64,000 bases of DNA from Puccinellia tenuiflora (taxonomy: Eukaryota > Streptophyta > Magnoliopsida > Poales > Poaceae). This document shows positions 58,296-64,000 of the stretch, piece after piece (the stretch's first letter is position 1; every line of letters starts with the position of its first letter). The position numbers and the translations under genes are program-made. Location of the stretch: positions 124,001-188,000 of the forward strand of contig QRDG01001386.1 of assembly GCA_012064385.1 (NCBI GenBank), in the 5' to 3' direction. The notes below the pieces were generated by a model. The model saw only the letters and a list, made by a program, of their open reading frames with translations, did not search any database and was not told the origin of the DNA.

Positions 58296-60263
58296 GGGTA
58301 GGAGATCTCTGTTCATTCGGCTAGGCTAGACTTACACCTTTCACTTTTTTAAGAAATTACACCTTTTCTTTGGTTCTTTTTGTTGTGTGTATATAAATCA
58401 ATTCTTTCGGCAGTGAGCATATGCTTCTTGTTGCTTGTTGCCTGTCAACTATCCAAAGGATAGATTTCTTGTAGCCATGCTGTGTACATTTTTTTGTTAA
58501 TTTGAGAAGAAACCGTACAGTAGTTAACTGTACATATTCAGGAACTGTGTTCTAGTTTGAAGATTCTGACACCGATCATACCGATTCCAAACAAGAGCTA
58601 ACCTACAAGCATTACGTTTGTTGATGCACAAATGCACATCTGGATTTCTGGAACCACCATACGGTTTTTGCCATGTTATCAGGTTTCTATTCTAATGAGA
58701 GAGGAACCGGGAAAATACAAATTCAGAAATCAAACAAACTGTAGTGCCACGTTATCATTGGTTCAAGGCTCTATTTGATCCAATTAAATTTAGAAACTGA
58801 TCCTGTTGGGGCCGGAACCGGAACTAAACCAGCGCATACACGCTATGATGGTTAGTAGCATGACAACAAGACTTAGAAACAGATCCAAGTGTCCATGAAA
58901 CAGGGGAATCTAAGGCACCCAGCAAGGCCACCTGCATCAGCCAAATTACCCAAAAGTCCGAATTGATGGAAATAGTTAGTTAATATATTCATATGACAAC
59001 ACCACCTCACGTCTAGGTTATTTTAGTTCTTAGCGTGGGTTCATTGTAGGTGGCAGAATTTTAATATTGCATGAGCAGTGTCTTGAATTTGAAACAAATA
59101 CAAGTATCCATGAAACAGGGGAACCTAAGCCACTTGGGTTCAAGTCTCCTGGAGTAATGACAAGTACATCATGGTTTAACAACATATCAGGTTGACCGAA
59201 GGTCACTTTTATAGACACTAACACAATGCCCGTGCGTTGCAACGGGTCTAAATAAAAAAAAGACTCACAAACATGGAAAACAATTTTATATACTCCCTCA
59301 GATCCATAAAAAGTGTCGTCCACTTAGTACAAAGTTTGTACTAACTTAGTACAAAATAAGCGACACTTTTTATGGATCGGAGAGAGTTATTTATATCATT
59401 AAAACATCATAGGTTATATCATATTTTTTTGTATACCCTTAGAAATAGAAAAGGTACAAGTAGTCTGCCACCTGAATTTCCTCTAACGATCTTGATCCCC
59501 TTGATACTTACTGTTCTTGAGCAGGGTTTGACTGTAGATGTCGGCACCACAGACATTTACTCGATGCACCAAACTCAACTGGCGCATTTGAGAAATATCT
59601 ATTGTGCGCCGATTAGCTGAATACCAAAACGCAGACACCGTCTTGATGCAAGGAGCAATTCTGGCGTACATGAATAACCGTCGCTGAACAACATTCAAGA
59701 TAGTACCGGATGAAGACTAAACGATGCAGACACTTGGTTGATGCAAGAAGGTTACATACGGCATGCTTGAAGACTCAAGACGTAGATTCTATCTCAAAAA
59801 TCAGAGCTGATCGAGGGCACATGAAGACTTGAAACTGACGAGGTTGAAGAATGTTGTGTTCTTGTTATAACATTGAGTATCATATGTAAAACCATACTAT
59901 CAAAAGGGATTTGATTTTTTAAGGATAAAAGTGAAACTTTTTTCGTACTCATTCATTCTCACATTCCTAAAACAGGTTTTTTTTTTGTAAATTTCTTAAA
60001 GAAATCATTATCTTTATCTAGCTTAAGACCCCACTCTGAACAGATGGTTAAAGAAGGTTACGGACAAACAAAACCCGTGTTGGGTCTAGCGCCTTATGTT
60101 GTAGAAACTAATTCTGATTAGTTATATGTTCATGGCCATTAATGAAGCTCTAGATGTATGTTGTCTTCTTACAACATCATCAAGTTGAAGAAACTAGAAC
60201 CAATCTGCTTGGATGGCTTGAGACACTCCATTGAACAAAGTATATGTCGAAACCTAGTAAACC
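58296..60263. other. 3' flank of the flippase gene and intergenic sequence
   Basis: The first 300 bp are AT-rich and probably 3' UTR (TATATAAATC near 58388). A phrase close to tccatgaaacaggggaa occurs at 58892 and 59109. The near-palindrome cccgtgcgttgcaacggg is at about 59230. No gene is supported apart from the MITE listed separately. Confidence 0.5.
59293..59386. mobile_element. Stowaway MITE (94 bp)
   Basis: Ends CTCCCTCAGATCCATAAAAA and its inverted partner TTTTTATGGATCGGAGAGAG, with the internal ACTTAGTACAAAGTTTGTAC signature of Tc1/Mariner Stowaway MITEs of Triticeae. Left flank TA; the right flank is TTA, so the TA duplication is not perfect. Forms a long hairpin. Confidence 0.9.
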
Positions 60264-60266
60264 TAG

Positions 60267-62247
60267 CACTAGTAGAAAAAGGCTTATAGGTGATGTGGTT
60301 ACCTCTGGCGCACTAGCCTCCGGTGCGCCACTAGTAATTTACCCGTGGCGCACCAGGGCACATGCGTCACGGGTATGGATTTACTAGTGGCGCATCTTTA
60401 TCTACGTGCGTCACTAGTAAATGTGGTTTGACTTGGTTCGTCCAGGTACCGAATACTGGTGGCGCACCTATTTGTGATCCGTCACGAGTATTGTCGTAGC
60501 AATGGCGCAGAACAACTAGATGCGTCTCTAGTATTTCCCAGATTTGTGTACGGTAGCAAAGCCCTCCGTGACCTTATCCTCATCGCGAGTGTATAGCAGC
60601 CACATAGCGCATCAGGACCTTATCCTTCCGTTTGCGAGGAGTGAGGCCAAAGAGCGAAGCCCCCCTGGTGGTGACGGCCGAGCAGGCCACGGTGCGCGGC
60701 CGCGAAGCCCCCCGCGCGCGTCCTCGTCATGGAGCCGACCCAGCGGAGCGGCCGAGCAGGTGACGGGCAGCCCCGACCACGGGCACGAAGCCCCCCGCGT
60801 CTCGTCCACGAGCTCGCCGCCGTCCGGGAATCCGAGGCCCCTCCGCGGCTGCCTTGGGAAAAGGAAGGGCGTGAGTGCGGGAGGCGGTGCGGCCGAGCAG
60901 GAGGTCCCCGTGGTTCACGGCCACACGGAGGCGCGGCCCATCGTCGAATCCTCTCCGCCGGAGCCGACCTGAGCAGGAGCTCCATGGGGCAGGGCTTCGA
61001 CTTGGCGCAGCTTTGGGTGGTGACCAGGAGCGGCAGGGGCGGCATGGTCATCGGCTCGTCGGTGCATCCCAGAGGGGATGGCTGGACAGTATGTCGGGGC
61101 GGCGGTCCCGGGCATGGTGTGGCGGCCGTGGTCTGCGGGCAGTGATCCTGTGTAGCTCGGGCTGCAGGCAGTTGTGCCGTGCGGCGTTGCAGCTCGAGCT
61201 CGAGCGGTGGTATGTCGGGGTGGCGGCCCCGGAAGGTGGTGTCGGAGGAGTATGCAGGGCATGCTGGAGAGTTGGATGTCGGGGCGGCGACCCCGAGAGC
61301 TTCGTTGCTTCGAGGGTTTTGACCTTGTGTCGTGTGGGCGACGAGGTTGCTCTTGACGTTGGTCGCCGGCGTGTTTGTAGGCGTCGAAGTTGCAGCGACC
61401 GTGGGGCTTAGTGTCAGGTGTTCGCGTTGCGCGGTGGTGTTCCAATCCTAGTGTAGCTAGGTTGTGTGACCGTGGAGTGTGAGTGGTTTTGTCGGTTCCC
61501 ATCAATTAACCGTGCATTGTTTGGGGTTTGGGTCCGGTTTCCCTTTCTAAACCGGATCAATTCTTTTCTTCTATAATGCAATGCGGGAACTCCACGCCCT
61601 CTGACGAGGTTCGTAAAAAAAATGATTTCCCTCTCCTTTCCGTCTCTTGTCGACTTAGATCCACTGCCGCGTCTTCTTCTCCGGTGGCCACGGGCGAGGC
61701 TCGGGAGGAGAGGAGGCCGGCGACGGCAATGAGCACCATCTCCTGCGGTCTCATGATGGGGATCGTCTCCACTACCTCCGACCTCGTCCGGGACTTCAAG
61801 ACGGGGTACCTCACCCTGACCTCCCTGCGCGCCATGTTCGTGAGCCAGGTCGTGGGCACCGGCCTCGGCTGCATCATCTCCCCCATCATCTCCACACAAT
61901 CTGCCTGGCCAAGGAGAACCGACCGCGTGCCTTGTAGGCCAGCGCCGTGGCGGCGCTCACCCGGCGAGTGGCGGAAGCCGACAACGCCACCTCTCGAGGA
62001 GCAGCAAGGGCGTGACAGACCGGGACAGGGTGATCCAGTGCTGACGTCAGCGAATTTTTTAAAATTCTAAATCTATAGCCGTGGCGCATCAAAGCTAGTG
62101 CGCCACTAGTATATGCAGATACCCGTGGCGCATCAAAATGGTGCGCCAGTGGTAAATATTACCAGTGACGTGGTAGCAGTGGCGCACCATGGTGCGCCAC
62201 TGGTAGGCAAAAGTGGTGCGCCACGGGTAGGGGTTTTCCTACTAGTG
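60267..62247. mobile_element. non-autonomous CACTA transposon (1981 bp) with captured gene sequence
   Basis: Ends CACTAGTAGAAAA and, in reverse complement, CACTAGTAGGAAAA, with the exact 3-bp target duplication tag (60264-60266, 62248-62250). Subterminal regions are packed with direct and inverted copies of gtggcgca and gcgccactagt, the usual transposase-binding repeats of CACTA elements. No transposase. The interior (about 60550-62060) is GC-rich, unlike the termini, and includes a piece of a YSL transporter gene. Confidence 0.93.
61729..61902 (+). pseudogene. captured fragment of a Yellow-Stripe-Like (OPT family) transporter
   Basis: About 55 codons from ATG 61729 read CGLMMGIVSTTSDLVRDFKT, then GYLTLTSLRAMFVSQVVGTG and LGCIISPI, which match the conserved YSL segment (SDLMQDFKTG, LTSPRSM, SQ-x-GT-x-x-GC). 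Full YSL proteins have about 670 residues and move metal-nicotianamine complexes across membranes. Here only one helix-loop-helix part is present; after 61902 the frame stays open to 62070 but loses similarity. The open frame extends upstream into unrelated sequence. It cannot be a transporter; it is a transduplicated piece inside the CACTA element. Confidence 0.82.
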
Positions 62248-62250
62248 TAG

Positions 62251-62431
62251 TAAAGCTGGGTTTTTTTTTAGTCAGGGCCTCATGGCCACTATTGACAACC
62301 CTTTTTGGTTGACTCCGTCATGCATAAAACCTCAATTGAGGACATCTTCGTTCATGATCAAGCACACTCGAAGACTAGCCGCTACATCTGTTTGTAGACA
62401 ACCACCTTTACATGACGGCTAAATCTCCCAA
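62251..62431. other. short spacer between CACTA element and LTR
   Basis: Unassigned sequence continuing the intergenic DNA into which the CACTA element inserted. No gene seen. Confidence 0.5.
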
Positions 62432-63346
62432 TGATACGTGTCAAACGTATTTATAATTTTTGATTTTTCCATGCTTGTTTCATATCATTATTACATGTTT
62501 CTACTATAATTACTTGTGATTTTGGGGCATTTTATTGTACTAACCTATTAACAAGATGTCGAGTGCTAGTTCTCTGTTTTCTGTTGTTTTGTATTTCAGA
62601 AAATCCTCTTCGAGAAAACTCATCGGAATTGAATGAAAATTTACGGGAATTATTTTTGCAACGAAACGAAGACGGAGTCCAAAGGGCGGTGTGAGGGGCA
62701 ACCCACAGGACAGGGGCGACCTGTGGCCACGGCCCAGGGTCCACCCACGGGTGGGACCTGCCCCTGGCCGTGGTGCACCCTCTCGCACCCCTCCGACGTC
62801 TATAAAATCCCAAAAACAAAAGGGCGAGGAATATTTTTCATAGAAACGCTCCCGAAGCTGCCACCATCTTCAACCCTAATTCGGGAGGGTTCCGAAACTC
62901 TTCCCGGCACCCTGCAGGAGGGGAGATTGATCCCGAAGGCTTCTTCATCTACATGGCCGCCGCCGGGATGATGTGTGAGTAGTCCCCCTTGGACTATGGG
63001 TCCATAGCAGTAGCTAGTATGGTGTCTCTCTCTTTGTGCTTTCATGCCTATGATCTCGTGAGTTGCCCTACATGATCGAGATCGATATTATGTAATGCTA
63101 CATGTTGTGTTTGTTGGGATCCCATGAATTGTGAAGTTGTGATAAGATTATCCATGATATCTTTATGTGTTATTTATGCTCTATCGTTGGGGCAAAGTGA
63201 ATTGTTTGAGTGTGTGCAGGTCCGCACTTGACGATGCTCAAGCGCTAGACATTGTTGTTGGGTACCTCGTTGTTGATTTTCAAGTCCTAATGATTCGATA
63301 ACCTTGGTTCTTAGCTGAGGGAAAAACTTCGTGCTCGCTACATCAA
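62432..63346 (+). repeat. gypsy LTR, 3' end truncated (related to the element 2 LTR)
   Basis: Starts TGATACGTGTCAAACGTATT with TATAATTTTTGAT following and shares many blocks with 9818-12627, such as cctattaacaagatg and gtgctagttc. TATAAAA at 62801-62807 is the likely promoter core. The similarity stops at about 63346 (gctacatca), about 40 bp before the usual end (ccttcctcttgggg in the element 2 copy). Confidence 0.8.
62801..62807 (+). promoter_or_regulatory. TATA box in the right-hand LTR
   Basis: GACGTCTATAAAATCCC follows a GC-rich stretch, matching the location of the TATA box at 10185 in the related LTR. Confidence 0.6.
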
Positions 63347-64000
63347 CTTAGTTGCTCAAGAGGAGCAAGTTGATGTTAATTTTGTTAAAAATAATTTCAA
63401 CAACAGTGCTTATAGGAACAACTTTGGTAATAATAATTATAAACTTTACCCTCCAAGTAATGGTAATCCTTATGGCAATTCTTATGGTAATTCTTACAAC
63501 AATAATAGAGGTGTGTCCTCTGATCTTGAAAGTATGCTTAAAGAATTTATCACCTCACAAAAGTCTTTCAATAATATAGTTGAAGAGAAGCTTGAGAAAC
63601 TTGATAATCTTGTTGCTAAAGTTGATAATCTCTCTCATGAAGTTGATTTTCTTAAAATAATTTTTTTACCTCATGATGTTAAGAAACATAAAACTTTAAA
63701 TGACATACAAATTACAATTGATAACAATATAGGAATGTTAGCTGAATTACATGCTAGGTGGGAAAGAGAAGAAAGAGAAGCTGAAATTGCTGAAATTAGT
63801 AAGGTTACTAATGTGTGCACCATTTACACTAATGAAGATATTAAAATGATAAATGCTCAAGATTCATCTACAGCACCTAAGTATGCTAATGGTAAAAGAA
63901 TTGGAGTTGGGAAAATTTCCACCATACCCCTAAAGAACCCAAAACTTTCAGTCAACACTAAAATTGTTGTTGATAAAAATGCTGAAATAAGTTTTGGTGA
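63347..64000 (+). pseudogene. gag C-terminal segment fused to the LTR, runs off the window
   Basis: The frame is open from the LTR junction to the window end (codons in phase with 63361). It encodes an Asn/Tyr/Gly-rich tract (NPYGNSYGNSYNNNRG), then a coiled segment (EEKLEKLDNLVAKVDNLSHE) and a Glu-rich stretch (ARWEREEREAEIAEI). This is the kind of sequence found after the capsid core in Athila-like gag genes. The usual primer-binding site, gag start and capsid core are missing between LTR and this frame, so an internal deletion has joined the two. The full extent lies beyond the window. Confidence 0.7.

Noticed and set aside
59215..59250. Near-palindrome cccgtgcgttgcaacggg as a transposon end
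   Set aside because: It looks familiar from grass repeats, but I could not find a partner end or target duplication.
60875..61505. 178- and 196-codon overlapping frames in the CACTA interior
   Set aside because: Opposite-strand GC-rich frames without a recognisable domain; kept only as a GC-rich block of unknown origin.

Overview
This window is plant nuclear DNA, almost certainly from a large-genome grass of the wheat/barley tribe. The reasons are deeply nested Ty3/gypsy-type LTR retrotransposons, several LTRs of the TGATACGT... type, Mutator, CACTA, PIF/Harbinger, hAT and Stowaway elements with intact target-site duplications (TSDs), and intron-containing GC-rich genes. No bacterial-style operon, rRNA or intact tRNA gene was seen. 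I am confident of the grass assignment and less so of the genus.

Layout. 1-16076 is a nest of three retrotransposons. Gypsy element 1 (minus strand, 1-8310, running off the left edge) sits in the 3' internal part of element 2 (plus strand, 3' LTR about 9818-12627). Element 2 in turn interrupts the pol gene of Athila-like element 3 (minus strand, 12628-16076 visible). A 754-bp hAT element and a 327-bp assembly gap lie in the element 2 LTR. 16593-28696 is a Mutator-like element (MULE) with inverted ends of at least 130 bp. It carries a GRF-type zinc-finger gene remnant (plus strand) and a transposase remnant (minus strand) pointing at each other, and is split by a complete 8.4-kb retrotransposon with 3-kb LTRs (16807-25211). 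28869-37478 is a complete gypsy element (minus strand) with a long open pol frame. 37613-40107 is a Harbinger element carrying only the Myb-like accessory gene.

45110-58295 is the genic island: two P4-type ATPases (aminophospholipid flippases, ALA1-like) in tandem on the plus strand. The downstream copy (54067-58295, 7 exons, 1125 residues) looks complete and functional. The upstream copy (45110-47789) has only the first two exons, open and with conserved splice sites, and ends where exon 3 should follow. Exon 2 is 307 bp in both copies and ends in the same phase. A 1.56-kb LINE-like retroposed sequence lies between them.

58296-64000 returns to transposons: a Stowaway MITE, a 1981-bp CACTA element that has captured a fragment of a Yellow-Stripe-Like metal transporter gene, and a gypsy LTR joined directly to the middle of a gag gene that runs off the right edge.

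The most interesting points are the flippase pair (dead fragment, or alternative 5' cassette), the convergent two-gene MULE with a GRF zinc finger in the second-gene position, and the YSL capture. No evidence for a wholly new system was found.
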